From positions 868,001 through 932,000 of the forward strand of contig CAVTLG010000009.1 in assembly GCA_963735495.1 (NCBI GenBank): DNA of 64,000 nucleotides, written 5' to 3'. The position numbers and the translations under genes are program-made. Under the pieces are notes generated by a model that searched no databases, was not told the origin of the DNA, and saw only the letters and a list, made by a program, of their open reading frames with translations. Positions 8,604 to 18,149 of this stretch are shown piece after piece (within the stretch, counting starts at the first letter, position 1; the number at the start of each line of letters is the position of its first letter). The stretch is from CAVTLG01 sp963735495. GTDB lineage: Bacteria > Chloroflexota > Ktedonobacteria > Ktedonobacterales > Ktedonobacteraceae.

Positions 8604-9317
8604 TTAGATTGCACCGCTGATCTGCAGAAAATTCTGACAGAACAGACGCATATGCTCCTGATAGCGTGGCATGCGTGCGGCCCGCTCGCCTTGCAGTGCG
8701 CTATATGCATCACTACCCAGCGCGTGCACGATCTGCTCTTTGAACTCAGGATAATAGAGCCAGGTATCGAGCATATCCGTGTCCAGTTCGACATGGTACT
8801 GAAGTCCATAGGCACAACGACCATAGCGAAAGGCCTGATTCTCTGTCTCCGAGCTGGTTGCCAGCAGAACTGCACCAGTTGGAAGATCAAAGATATCCTC
8901 ATGCCACTGAAAGACCGTTTGATAGCCGGGCAGGCCCGCGTAGAGCGGATCTTGTTGTCCCTCAGGCGTGATGTGGACATCAAAGAAGCCGATCTCTGTC
9001 CTGCTATATCGCCTTACCTGCCCTCCTAACACATCTGCGAGCAATTGACCACCCAGACAGATGCCCAGGTAGGGTATATCCCGGGCAATCACGTGTCTCA
9101 AGAGGGCTTTCTCCTGTGCCATGTAGGGATAGTGTTCGGCCTGATACACATGTTGATAGCCGCCCAACGCGATAACCGCTATATATTCTGCTGGATCGGG
9201 CAGTGTTTCAGACGTGACATCGATGATATCGTACGCGATGCCATACTCATCTAAAAGGGTACCAAGATAGCCCTTGGAATCCTCCCATGCATGCTGGAGT
9301 AGTAGTAATCGTGGCAA
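8604..9317 (-). CDS. Class I glutamine amidotransferase-like protein
   Basis: This is a stand-alone GATase1 domain of about 238 residues. The nucleophile Cys lies in the elbow LGICLGGQLLA, the His in YGLQYHVE, and the Glu follows as part of the triad. The family resembles GMP-synthase-type glutaminase domains found alone in many bacteria. It probably hydrolyses glutamine or a gamma-glutamyl amide, with an unknown acceptor. The ATG at 9326 has AGGAGG only 1 nt upstream. The in-frame TTG at 9317 has the same AGGAGG at 10 nt and gives a typical start (PRLLLLQHAWED), so I prefer TTG. It lies downstream of the GH57 gene on the same strand. Confidence 0.82.
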   Translation of the reverse strand: MPRLLLLQHAWEDSKGYLGTLLDEYGIAYDIIDVTSETLPDPAEYIAVIALGGYQHVYQAEHYPYMAQEKALLRHVIARDIPYLGICLGGQLLADVLGGQVRRYSRTEIGFFDVHITPEGQQDPLYAGLPGYQTVFQWHEDIFDLPTGAVLLATSSETENQAFRYGRCAYGLQYHVELDTDMLDTWLYYPEFKEQIVHALGSDAYSALQGERAARMPRYQEHMRLFCQNFLQISGAI

Positions 9318-9423
9318 ACTCGTCATCCCTCCTGGCTAAATCCAACTATGCGGATATTGGTGTGGTTGCTTTCTGCTACTCCTTCTTTCAATGCTATTGA
9401 TCTCTTGCGATTGTCGGCCCTGC

Positions 9424-11613
9424 TCAGGCCGATTCTCGACCATGCACGACGATTTCAACGTGCCACTGTTCCTGTGCTTCCAGCGTGAGCGGCCATTGCA
9501 AGATACAACAACTACCCTGGTGTGTGCGCTCAAAGCCTGCTTCCGAGCCAGTAACGGTGTCAATCGAGAAGCGCCAGAGCATGGCCGGTTTGCTTAGTTC
9601 GAAGCCCATATCCTGTCGCAACCAGGTATTGCCAATATGAAACGCCTGCACATCAGGAACTTCAGCGGTACTATCGAAATGATTGTTTTCGCTCTCATGT
9701 CCTTTCACAAGATAGTACGCCTGCGGATTTCCGCCGCCACCGAGCAGGTTCATATTCCATTCGCAGGCGAAGTTGCATTGGAGGCGTGCCTGTCCCTGAT
9801 TTTCCAGCGTGTAGCGTATGATCAGTTGTTCTATGCCAGCGGGTACAGACAGGTGCTTGGTAACAGTGACGGCTAGTGAGCTTAATGCTCCTGCTCGTCG
9901 TACCTGTCCCGTGCGTGTCATGAGCACATTGATACCATGCTCATTCTGCTCTACCTGTGTTTCATAGGGCCCTGCAACGAAATCTCCCAGTTCCTCGTAG
10001 CGCGTCTGCACAAAGTTTGCCAGCGGCAGGCCCAGCGGGAGAAAATGATCGAGCAGGCTATGGCGCTTGTAGCGATCCACCGTCAAGTACTGATCAAGAT
10101 CGGGCTCCTTCGTGCGGATGGTCGTATGTGGGGACGTGGGCTGATCCTCACCGCTCTGTGCTGTTTCGCTGGCGTTGCGACGACGTTCCGCTTCATATTC
10201 GCGCAAGGTTTGATGATAGCTCTCCTGGTGACGGGTCATAACGGAGGACATGTTATGAGCGCTACGGCGTATATCCCATTCAAAAAGACTGCCACCATGC
10301 TGCACATCAAGATACACATTTTGTTGGTCGCTCTCGATGAGTAGTTCATCCTGCGTATCGCGGTCAAAATCGGTCCACTCGTAGCGCTGCCAGGTCTGTG
10401 TGCCATAGCGTGCGCTGTCGGCGGCATTTTCGGCTTTGATCAAGTGATGATAGATAGCGGAGCGTACATGGTTCATATAGATGCCGCCGAACAGACCGTG
10501 CCAGTAGGTATCGTTGGCCTGTGCTTTCCATAAGTGGAGCAGTCCGACCTCTGCTGTCGCCCCAGCCGCATAGACGTGCTCATGCACGCGCAACATCTTT
10601 TTGTGCTGGTTGTTGACCTCCGGGTAGCGAACCAGGAAATTGCGCCAGAAACCTCCACGCATAAACTGTGCTATATCGTAGCGCTGCTCCTGTTCCAATT
10701 GCTCAAGGAGCTTGCTAAACTGCAGGGATTTTTGTGCTGGCAGCGCCCATTCGGTCATTTCCAGGTAGGAAGAGGTGGGGAGATAGATACGTCCGAGTGC
10801 TGCATGGTTGTGCGCATATTCTCCGAGCGGCGTGGTCTGTAGCCAGGAACTGTGTTGTTCCAGGGCCGAAAAGAATTCATCTACCCAGCCTGAGTGTCCA
10901 TCATTTCCCCAGCAGAATTGCTGTGTACCCGGCCATGTACCGAACTTCTCGCCGTCGTCGCCCATCACGAGAATACGTTGTCCGCCAGATGTGGCCAGGG
11001 CGCGCAAGGTCTCGATGGTCTCGTTGACCGGTCGCCAGGGGATCGTGTAGCGCAACGCCTTGCTCGTCGCATACACCTTCAGGACGCTGCTCTGATCTTC
11101 GGTCGCGTAGTAGCCATAGAGATCTTGATCTTCTAAGCCCACGTTTTTAAAATGGATGTCGTCCAGGATCGTCCACTCGATAGCGGCCTCGCGCAGCAGA
11201 CGTGGCAATCCCGGCTCCCAGACGCGCTCCGCGAGCCACATCCCGCTCGGTCGCGAGCCAAAATCGCGCTCAATCCGCTCGTTCAGGCGGCGAATCTGCC
11301 CGAGCTTGTCTGCATCGGGAATGGCCGGCAAGATGGGTTCATAGTAGCCGCCACTGACCATCTCTACCTGTTTGCGTTGGGCGAGGGCTGCGACCCGCTC
11401 CAGAAAATCGGGGTGAGCCTGTTCCAGCCAGTCTAATAATGATCCCGTGTAGTGCAGAGAGAGCCGCACTCCGGGATGCCGTTCTAAGGCCGCCAGCATT
11501 GGCAGATAGGCTTCTTCATACACCTGCTGAAAGACCCATGGGAAGTTGCCCACAGGCTGGTGGTTGTGGAGCAATAGCCCGAAGTGGATACTGCTTGTGT
11601 GCTCTGTCGTCAT
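9424..11613 (-). CDS. GH57 4-alpha-glucanotransferase or alpha-amylase
   Basis: A 729-residue cytoplasmic GH57 enzyme acting on alpha-1,4-glucans. All family regions are visible: region 1 HNHQPVGNF (about residue 16), region 2 GGYYEPILP, region 3 GMWLAERVWEPG with the nucleophile Glu, and region 4 LVMGDDGEKFG with the acid Asp. The C-terminal half holds the beta-sandwich domains found in the glucanotransferase/amylase branch. There is no signal peptide, which fits glycogen or maltodextrin metabolism inside the cell. GGAAGGG precedes the ATG by 5-6 nt. Glucanotransferase and amylase activities cannot be separated by sequence alone. Confidence 0.88.
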   Translation of the reverse strand: MTTEHTSSIHFGLLLHNHQPVGNFPWVFQQVYEEAYLPMLAALERHPGVRLSLHYTGSLLDWLEQAHPDFLERVAALAQRKQVEMVSGGYYEPILPAIPDADKLGQIRRLNERIERDFGSRPSGMWLAERVWEPGLPRLLREAAIEWTILDDIHFKNVGLEDQDLYGYYATEDQSSVLKVYATSKALRYTIPWRPVNETIETLRALATSGGQRILVMGDDGEKFGTWPGTQQFCWGNDGHSGWVDEFFSALEQHSSWLQTTPLGEYAHNHAALGRIYLPTSSYLEMTEWALPAQKSLQFSKLLEQLEQEQRYDIAQFMRGGFWRNFLVRYPEVNNQHKKMLRVHEHVYAAGATAEVGLLHLWKAQANDTYWHGLFGGIYMNHVRSAIYHHLIKAENAADSARYGTQTWQRYEWTDFDRDTQDELLIESDQQNVYLDVQHGGSLFEWDIRRSAHNMSSVMTRHQESYHQTLREYEAERRRNASETAQSGEDQPTSPHTTIRTKEPDLDQYLTVDRYKRHSLLDHFLPLGLPLANFVQTRYEELGDFVAGPYETQVEQNEHGINVLMTRTGQVRRAGALSSLAVTVTKHLSVPAGIEQLIIRYTLENQGQARLQCNFACEWNMNLLGGGGNPQAYYLVKGHESENNHFDSTAEVPDVQAFHIGNTWLRQDMGFELSKPAMLWRFSIDTVTGSEAGFERTHQGSCCILQWPLTLEAQEQWHVEIVVHGRESA

Positions 11614-11993
11614 CTCAACCCTTCCTCTACGCTCAATGGGATCATCTACGTATTTCTATCGCCACTAGTTACGTCTATCTACTGACTATTCACTCTTTTA
11701 CTATAGCATATCGCATGTAGTCGATAACCTCTTTTGCGGTCCGCATCGCCCTTTTCAGCTATGAAATGTGTGACTGTGGAGCAACTGCGCAGGTTGTCTG
11801 CATTGGCAGACTCACGAGAAACCATGGCCACCGTGTGCTTCTTTTTACTGTTGCGGACGCTCTCAGCTTTTGCCAAAACGTGCTATATTCTAACTATTAA
11901 GGGAAATAATGATCTACACATTGTCTCCCATCGATACTATCCTTGCTATGCTACTATTAAAAGAAGTTTCTTGGGATAAAGAAGGTGGCCCGT
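11614..11993 (+). other. Intergenic between divergent GH57 and response-regulator genes
   Basis: These 380 bp separate divergent genes and should hold both promoters. I see no strong -35/-10 pair, repeat or convincing small ORF. Open frames of 65-81 codons here lack ribosome sites. Confidence 0.4.
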
Positions 11994-12758
11994 ATGGGAA
12001 CAATAAAAATACTGCTTGTTGATGACCATGGTCCGTTGCGTAAAGCCTTGCGCGAGGGGCTGGAGGCGACGGGCGCGATCCAGGTGGTAGGCGAAGCGGC
12101 TACCGGGCGGGAAGCGGTGGTGCGCGCGCTGGACCTGGATATGGATGTGATCTTGATGGATGTCCAACTCCAAGATCCGCAGGTGGGCCGTGTGGCTTTG
12201 AGTGGTGTCGGTGCTGCCGTAGCTATTCGCCGTGAGCGACCACGTACGCCGGTCGTTTTTTATTCGATCCAGGACGACGACGAATACTATCGTGAGTTTC
12301 GCGCCGCCGGTATTCTGACACATTATGCCTATGTGCGCAAGAGCAATTATCTGTTGCCCAGCATGCTGGTGCCGCTGCTGCGCGATGCTGTGCATGGACG
12401 CAGCCTGGTTGATCCTGAGATTGAGGATCGGGTACAGGAGGTGCGTGATCGCGATGAGCAGTCGCCGCGTGCGCTATTGGAGCCGAATGAGTTGCGTGTC
12501 GCCGAACTGATGGCGCAAGGCATGACCAATGAACAAATTGCGGCACGCCTGAACTTACACGATAAGCGTGCCGTCAGTCGGACCAATGGGCGTATCTATG
12601 CCGCCTGGGGTTTGAGTGAAAACGCCGTGGACGATAAAGTTGCGCGCGCCAGGGCCACCCTTATTTATATGCTCAATCGTATGGTTATATGGGATGAAAA
12701 CGGTGTTGCGCTCGTGCAAGATCGCCGTGGTGAATGGACTCCGCTCTACAAAGTGTAA
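11994..12758 (+). CDS. Response regulator, NarL/LuxR-like
   Basis: A 254-residue regulator with an N-terminal receiver (LLVDDHGPLRKAL; phospho-acceptor Asp in VILMDVQLQDP; then VVFYSIQDDDEYY) and a C-terminal HTH: ELRVAELMAQGMTNEQIAARLNLHDKRAVSR. The HTH resembles LuxR but has an unusual DKRAVSRTNGRIY recognition segment and a tail of about 50 residues. GAAGGTGG sits 5 nt before ATG 11994; an upstream GTG at 11985 is possible. The gene ends 7 bp before the histidine kinase, so the two form an operon and a two-component pair. Confidence 0.87.
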   Translation: MGTIKILLVDDHGPLRKALREGLEATGAIQVVGEAATGREAVVRALDLDMDVILMDVQLQDPQVGRVALSGVGAAVAIRRERPRTPVVFYSIQDDDEYYREFRAAGILTHYAYVRKSNYLLPSMLVPLLRDAVHGRSLVDPEIEDRVQEVRDRDEQSPRALLEPNELRVAELMAQGMTNEQIAARLNLHDKRAVSRTNGRIYAAWGLSENAVDDKVARARATLIYMLNRMVIWDENGVALVQDRRGEWTPLYKV

Positions 12759-12765
12759 CTGGAAC

Positions 12766-15237
12766 ATGAACGATAGATTACTCAATACGCTATTGGTGCC
12801 TGAACATCTCTTGCAGATCATTGCGTTGGCGCTCTCTATTTTCAACCTGGTAGCCTTTCTCTGGCTGGCTTGTACTGTGTGGTTGAATGGTGTTCTTATT
12901 CCGACGGCCAACGAAGCTGTCGCATCTCCGCAGTCAGGTAGTCGGAAAGGCAAACGCCGCAGCGCGATTACGCATGTTGGGGTCGTGGGCTTGAGCCTTT
13001 CGGCCTTGTTTTTCTTTATCCATACGTTGCTCATCTCGGGGCCAATAGCGGAGACCTCCAGCCTGGTCACGCCTGATTTCTTGTGGCACCTGATCTGGTT
13101 TCCGGCCCTGGGCGTCCCGTATATCTGGTTTATGATTGGACTGCACTATGCGGCCTTAATTAATACCGCATGGCTGCGCCGTCGCCCGTTACTCTTAACT
13201 GGCAGTGCTCTTCTGGGCTGTAGCGTGATGGTGCTACTCATTCTCAACCAGGCAACCTTTACGTTTAGTGGAACATTGCGTCTGCTGGCCTTTGATGATG
13301 TGAGTCATGCTGGATATGTTGGCTGGTTCTCTCCTTTGATCCTGCTGCCCATCTTATTTTTATGTTATGTCACTTTTTGTGCTATCGGACCATGGTTTAC
13401 ACCGGGACGTGTTGCGCGTCTCCTGCGTGTGTTGTGGACGGTGTGTACTGGTCGCAAAACCTACAAATATCTCTACCGTAGCCTGGCCGATGCATTTTGG
13501 GATGATCACGTCAACATCGAGCAGATGGATGAACCCATTCTCTCATGGCATCTGGCACGTCCGGGTTTGCTGTTTGCCGCGCTCTTGATGGTCGGTCTGA
13601 CTACCAGCCTGGGTATATTGGCTGTCTGGTCCATGGTGCATTGGTTGGCGCTCAGAGACTATCACAATCTGCCCACGTTGCCCTATCCAGTGCTCAGCGT
13701 GCTGCCATTCAATCTTGAACTGCTGGACATCTATGCCACCGGTTCGGTGGCCTTCATTGTGCTGCTTATTGGCTACTCGGTGGTGCGCCATGGCATTTTG
13801 ATTGAGCGTCCGTTGGGACATCGCGGCTTTTTTGAGCAGTGGCGTGGTATCGTGATTGTTGCCACGCTGACGGCGATCTTTATTGCGCTCCTCGTCATAT
13901 TGACGCGCAGTTCTCTCGGCGGTATGTTGTTGATCGCGTGTATCGCTACGGGGACCTACGCTCTTTTCACCTGGAGCAGCTATACGGCTCATGATCATTA
14001 TATCGCTCTGCTGGGACCATTTCTGCGCAGTACCAACATGCGGCATTGGCTCAACACCGATCTGCAGAAGACGGAGCAGAGCATGGAAACCCTCTTCTCC
14101 CACCTGTGTCAGGGCATCCTGGAGGTGCAGTGTGCACGGCTGGTTGTCCTGGCGGGTCCTGTGCGGCGCAGTTTTGACTATCGTTGGTCCAGCATTGCCG
14201 GACTTGATGCCGTCGAAAAGCAGGCAGCGGCGCTGGATGCCCTGGCTCATGCTCGGCGGGAGCAGCGACCTTATGATATTCACCCGTACAGTGACTATGC
14301 ACAGACTACGGACATTCATGCCTATAGAATACATATGACTGCGCAGGGCGTGCCGGCAATTTGTTGGGTATTGCCGATCTACGATGAGCTAGGATTGGTG
14401 GCAAAGCTCTATCTTGGTCCGCGTTACGATGGTGGGGTCTTTACGGGTGAAGACATGAACCTGGCTCTGGCCTGTGGACAGCGCATCCTGGAGACGTTGC
14501 GCGATCACGAGGCGATGCTGGCGGTGGCCGGACTGTTACGCCGCCGCATTGTCGATGTCAAGTTATTAGGCGCGCAGCAGCGGCGCACCTTGCATGACGA
14601 GATTTTGCCATTGTTGCATCTGGCACTTTTGCGCCTGGAAACGTTGCGCCCGTTTACGAGCCAGGAGTCTACTCCTGAGCAACCACGTGATGATCGTGCC
14701 GAGCAGACGCTGAACGAAGCTATCACCACGATCAGCGATATTCATCGTCAGCTTGCCAGTATGATGCGTGCGACGACGACCAGTGCGCCGCATCGTCTGG
14801 AGCGCGACGGTATGATGCATGCTATCCACACCATGATTCTGCAGGATTTCCAGAACGCCTTCGATGAGGTTGCCTGGCAGGTCTCTGATGAGACTGCCAG
14901 TTGTATTGATGAGATGATTCCTCCGGCTATTGCGGAACTGATCTTTGCCGCTGTGCAGGAGGTGTTGCGGAACACTGCGCGCCACGCACGTGGTTCTGAT
15001 CTTCACCGTCATGTACGTCTGACTGTCAATGCATCGTTCAAGCCGCATCTGGAGGTGATCGTCGCCGACGATGGCGTTGGTATCGTCTCGGCGGTCAGCT
15101 CTACCACTGGTACAGGTGGAGGCTTGCTCACGCATAGCGCCTTACTCGCCATTGCCGGTGGCAGTTTGACCGTCAAGAGTGCTCCTGGTGAGGGCGTATC
15201 GGTTCGTATTTTCCTGCCTATCGAGGCGTTGCGCTAG
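12766..15237 (+). CDS. Polytopic membrane sensor histidine kinase
   Basis: An 824-residue kinase paired with the preceding regulator. About the first 420 residues hold roughly ten hydrophobic membrane segments. A cytoplasmic GAF-like region follows (about 430-580). The dimerisation segment RRTLHDEILPLLHLALLRLE supplies the phospho-accepting His. The C-terminal ATPase domain shows the N box in VQEVLRNTARHAR, DDGVGI, and GTGGGLLTHSALLAIAGGSL. This is the HPK7-type layout that partners NarL-type regulators. The frame is open back to 12616 inside the regulator gene. I chose ATG 12766, just after the regulator stop. A many-helix sensor suggests a membrane or lipophilic signal. Confidence 0.85.
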   Translation: MNDRLLNTLLVPEHLLQIIALALSIFNLVAFLWLACTVWLNGVLIPTANEAVASPQSGSRKGKRRSAITHVGVVGLSLSALFFFIHTLLISGPIAETSSLVTPDFLWHLIWFPALGVPYIWFMIGLHYAALINTAWLRRRPLLLTGSALLGCSVMVLLILNQATFTFSGTLRLLAFDDVSHAGYVGWFSPLILLPILFLCYVTFCAIGPWFTPGRVARLLRVLWTVCTGRKTYKYLYRSLADAFWDDHVNIEQMDEPILSWHLARPGLLFAALLMVGLTTSLGILAVWSMVHWLALRDYHNLPTLPYPVLSVLPFNLELLDIYATGSVAFIVLLIGYSVVRHGILIERPLGHRGFFEQWRGIVIVATLTAIFIALLVILTRSSLGGMLLIACIATGTYALFTWSSYTAHDHYIALLGPFLRSTNMRHWLNTDLQKTEQSMETLFSHLCQGILEVQCARLVVLAGPVRRSFDYRWSSIAGLDAVEKQAAALDALAHARREQRPYDIHPYSDYAQTTDIHAYRIHMTAQGVPAICWVLPIYDELGLVAKLYLGPRYDGGVFTGEDMNLALACGQRILETLRDHEAMLAVAGLLRRRIVDVKLLGAQQRRTLHDEILPLLHLALLRLETLRPFTSQESTPEQPRDDRAEQTLNEAITTISDIHRQLASMMRATTTSAPHRLERDGMMHAIHTMILQDFQNAFDEVAWQVSDETASCIDEMIPPAIAELIFAAVQEVLRNTARHARGSDLHRHVRLTVNASFKPHLEVIVADDGVGIVSAVSSTTGTGGGLLTHSALLAIAGGSLTVKSAPGEGVSVRIFLPIEALR

Positions 15238-15241
15238 TCTC

Positions 15242-15367
15242 AGATAGTGTTTGGAACGCGTACACTTTTCCTCCTTTCCGTCAGATGAGCCGAAGGCTAG
15301 AAGCGTCAGCTTCGTTTCTGACGGTCTAAGAGGGAGGTCACTAGTGAGCTGAAACCAAACACTATCT
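15242..15367. repeat. 126-bp element with 13-bp inverted ends
   Basis: AGATAGTGTTTGG (15242-15254) is inverted exactly as CCAAACACTATCT (15355-15367). TCTCAGAT overlaps both ends as a direct repeat. The size and layout resemble a MITE, with an internal hairpin (15270-15337). It begins 4 bp after the kinase stop codon. Confidence 0.55.
15270..15337. repeat. Palindromic hairpin repeat, copy 1
   Basis: The stem CCGTCAGA pairs with TCTGACGG, flanked by an outer CCTCC/GGAGG pairing. It shares an overall plan and many bases with the copy at 15498-15556. Confidence 0.55.
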
Positions 15368-15497
15368 CAGATGGTTGAGCAAAGGCGAGTCACGCCTCGT
15401 TGCCATCTCACAGAAATCGGAAGAGCGCTGCGGCCTACTCACTCAGTCACGGTAGTAGAGTCGTCACCTTATTCCTCCTGAGATCTCTATCCGCTTA

Positions 15498-15556
15498 CTC
15501 CTCTCAGTCAGATGAGCGCGATAGCGCTAGGCCGCGTTTCTGACTGTTTAAGAGGG
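15498..15556. repeat. Palindromic hairpin repeat, copy 2
   Basis: The stem CAGTCAGA pairs with TCTGACTG and carries CCTCTC and GAGGG flanks. Relative to copy 1 the second base pair changes from C-G to A-T on both sides, a compensatory change. It ends directly at the stop codon of the KAS III-like gene, in a convergent spacer. Confidence 0.55.
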
Positions 15557-16693
15557 TTACGGCGCCCATCCCCCTGACGGAACCGTGATGGTGCCAGCCC
15601 CACAGCTAAAGCCGAAACCAAAGGCAATCATCACCCCCACCCCTTCAGGGTGCTGCACCGGATCGGCAAGCATGAGGGGGACTGAGCAGCCAATGGTGTT
15701 GCCATACTCGCGCAAGATGCGATAGGAGGAGGCGACTGCTGCGCTGCTCCTAGCGATACCGAAGTGCCCACAGAGCCCATCGAGAATGCGCTCACTTCCA
15801 GAGTGTATCAGCACCATACTCGCCTCTCCGAGATCTCTGAGGACGCACGCCTCGCTCTCCAACAACTGCGTGACCGTCTGCGTCGCGTAGAACGTTCCGC
15901 GTTGCGTGACCTCAGGGCTGAGGGTATATGCTCTTCGTCCATAGACTACTGGCAGGTCCGACCCGCCATCTGGGACCGTCCCCAACTCGGCATCTTGCAC
16001 ATGCTCGTTGGTCAGGTGCTTGATGAGGCCAAACCTCGGCCCTCTCCCCTCGGCGCACAGAAGCATCGCCACCGTGGCATCACCAAAAAGAAACCCGTGC
16101 ATGACATTGGTGGTTGCTTGTCTTTCCTCTGGCGCAATCTCACTGAAGTAGGCATAATTGCCTGGTAAAGGCGGCGACAGGGGCGTAACAGCATCTAGAA
16201 ACGAGACGAGGACCTGCTGGTCTGGATGACAGCTCAAAAACCAGCGGGCGCACTCCACCGCTTTCGCGATGGCGGAGCAGCCCATGTACGAGAGGCTAAA
16301 ATTGATGGCGTCTCTGCGGAGTTCCGGCATCTGGGCGAACAGGTCGCACACCAGGCTCGGGAGCAAGCGGGACGGGCTGCTAGTAACTCCCAGGACTAGC
16401 CCGATCTCCTCTGGACAAACATTTGCCTGCTCAATGCATCTGCGTGCTGCCTGAGCAGCAAGGACGCTTCCCGATATCGCCAGCTCAGGTTCGGCTCCCT
16501 CGAAAAGCACCGAGGGGAAGTTCGTCAAGACAGAATGTCGTTTGTCTACTCCCAGCCGGGTGAGCATGTCACGCAGCTTGTCCGAGAACCGCCGCCCGGA
16601 TGCCTGGAGGAGTTCGTCGGTCGTCCAACTGGGAGACGGCAGTTGAGCAGTGATAGAGCGGATGGTAGGTTGGACGAGATGAATCTGGTTCAT
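15557..16693 (-). CDS. Beta-ketoacyl-ACP synthase III-like protein
   Basis: A 378-residue thiolase-fold condensing enzyme. The catalytic Cys lies in LSYMGCSAIAKA, the His in VLIHSGSERI, and the Asn in REYGNTIGCSVPLML, giving the Cys-His-Asn triad of KAS III and chalcone-synthase-like enzymes. Its substrate is unknown; candidates are an acyl-CoA starter plus malonyl-ACP or -CoA, or a specialised alkylated product. The start at 16693 has AGGAGG 5-6 nt upstream, better than the open frame to 16753. No acyl carrier protein or modifying enzyme is adjacent. It follows the aromatic operon on the same strand but is separated by 208 bp. Confidence 0.8.
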   Translation of the reverse strand: MNQIHLVQPTIRSITAQLPSPSWTTDELLQASGRRFSDKLRDMLTRLGVDKRHSVLTNFPSVLFEGAEPELAISGSVLAAQAARRCIEQANVCPEEIGLVLGVTSSPSRLLPSLVCDLFAQMPELRRDAINFSLSYMGCSAIAKAVECARWFLSCHPDQQVLVSFLDAVTPLSPPLPGNYAYFSEIAPEERQATTNVMHGFLFGDATVAMLLCAEGRGPRFGLIKHLTNEHVQDAELGTVPDGGSDLPVVYGRRAYTLSPEVTQRGTFYATQTVTQLLESEACVLRDLGEASMVLIHSGSERILDGLCGHFGIARSSAAVASSYRILREYGNTIGCSVPLMLADPVQHPEGVGVMIAFGFGFSCGAGTITVPSGGWAP

Positions 16694-16901
16694 GTGATCC
16701 TCCTGTGTGAACGCTTCTCCCTTGGGGGCAACGAGGCAGCCTCCTGTCGTCAACGACTGCAGCTGGATGAACGCAACACCATTTTTCTAGCACACGCTTG
16801 TATGATATCTCGCTGATCATCGCTGTGCAAGGGGAAGCGGGGGGAAAGATTTGAGGGGGCAAGTGTGTATTGTTTTCTGACTCACTTGAGAAATCGGTGG
16901 A

Positions 16902-18149
16902 TCAGAAGATGGTGGACTCGGTGGGCGGGAGCGTAGCCCGTCGAACTCGTTTATTGAAGGTGGTAGTGGTGGCAAGGATCAGCAGCCATATGCCTAATAT
17001 GAGCGCACTCCTCTGTGCACCGACACCCTGGATCAGCACTCCACCAACGATGGCTCCCATCGATTGGGCTCCCTGCATCACCAGTTGCACGGTGCTGCTC
17101 ATGCGACCACGCATGGCATCAGGCGTGGTCATCAGCCGGTAGGTATCCAGCGAAATGCTATAGATCGGTCCGACGAACTCTTCCGCTGCCGCCACCAGGC
17201 ACATGACAAGCACATCAGGTGCGATGGCGTAGAGCGGAAACATCAGGGCCTCCAGCCAGAGCATGCTCATCGTGATCTTGCCAAAGCTAAAGCGTTTACG
17301 CGCCCAGTTGCTGGCGATGTTACCGAGGAAAGCACCTACTGCTGCCGCCGTAAAGATTGCGCCTATGCCGCTGGCGGATGCGTGTAAATGCTGCGCCAGA
17401 AGTAGTATGACCAGGTAGCCTGCACCATAACGCAAGCTATCTGCTCCATTCACGATGCTGAGAAATCTGAGCAGCGGCTGTTTCCACAGCCACGAAAAGC
17501 CTTCGGTGATAGCCTCAAACAGTGGCTGATGGGAAGCTTCCTGGCTGCTCTGGAAATTTCCACGCATGAGACCCAGAGACAGCACCGACGCTCCAAAGGA
17601 GAGCGCATTCACAAGGAATGGGATGGCCTTCCCAATACTATAGAGGATACCGCCGATCAGCGATCCAACAACGCGCACGCTGGTGTAGGCTGCCTGCGAT
17701 TGAGCCAGCGCCACGGGGAGCTGGTCTTGCGTTACCACATTGGGCAGTGTGGCGGCGTTCGCGACGCTAAAAAGCGTTCCGAGAACACTCGCGATTGCCA
17801 CTGCCACGTAGATGGATGGCATCGTAAGCATGTGTGACCAGAATGCCAGAGGAATGGTCAAAGTAACGAGCATGCGTCCGGCATCACAGAGCACCATGGT
17901 TGTCTTACGATCCCACCTATCTACGAGTACGCCTGCGATTGGACTGACAACAATGCTGGCAACAGCATTTAAGCCGATGACGAGCCCCGCCTGGACGGCG
18001 GAGCCTGTGAGCGCTAAGACTAAAAGTGGCAGTGCAAGAAATTGTTGTTGGTTTCCGATAAAAGAAACGATCTGACCGCTCTGCAAGAGCACGTAGTTGT
18101 GGTTACGCCAGAGAGGTGGCGTTTTGGACGTGTTCTCGTGGAATGGCAT
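16902..18149 (-). CDS. MFS transporter (DHA3/EntS-like)
   Basis: A 415-residue membrane transporter with about twelve hydrophobic segments and the MFS loop GVLVDRWDRKTTMV between helices 2 and 3. The family (MFS_3) mostly exports small molecules, but here it is the last gene of the aromatic operon. Its ATG shares one base with the stop of the aldolase gene (TAATG), so translation is coupled. It may move the aromatic substrate, a pathway acid or a toxic intermediate. The direction of transport cannot be read from the sequence. Confidence 0.85.
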   Translation of the reverse strand: MPFHENTSKTPPLWRNHNYVLLQSGQIVSFIGNQQQFLALPLLVLALTGSAVQAGLVIGLNAVASIVVSPIAGVLVDRWDRKTTMVLCDAGRMLVTLTIPLAFWSHMLTMPSIYVAVAIASVLGTLFSVANAATLPNVVTQDQLPVALAQSQAAYTSVRVVGSLIGGILYSIGKAIPFLVNALSFGASVLSLGLMRGNFQSSQEASHQPLFEAITEGFSWLWKQPLLRFLSIVNGADSLRYGAGYLVILLLAQHLHASASGIGAIFTAAAVGAFLGNIASNWARKRFSFGKITMSMLWLEALMFPLYAIAPDVLVMCLVAAAEEFVGPIYSISLDTYRLMTTPDAMRGRMSSTVQLVMQGAQSMGAIVGGVLIQGVGAQRSALILGIWLLILATTTTFNKRVRRATLPPTESTIF

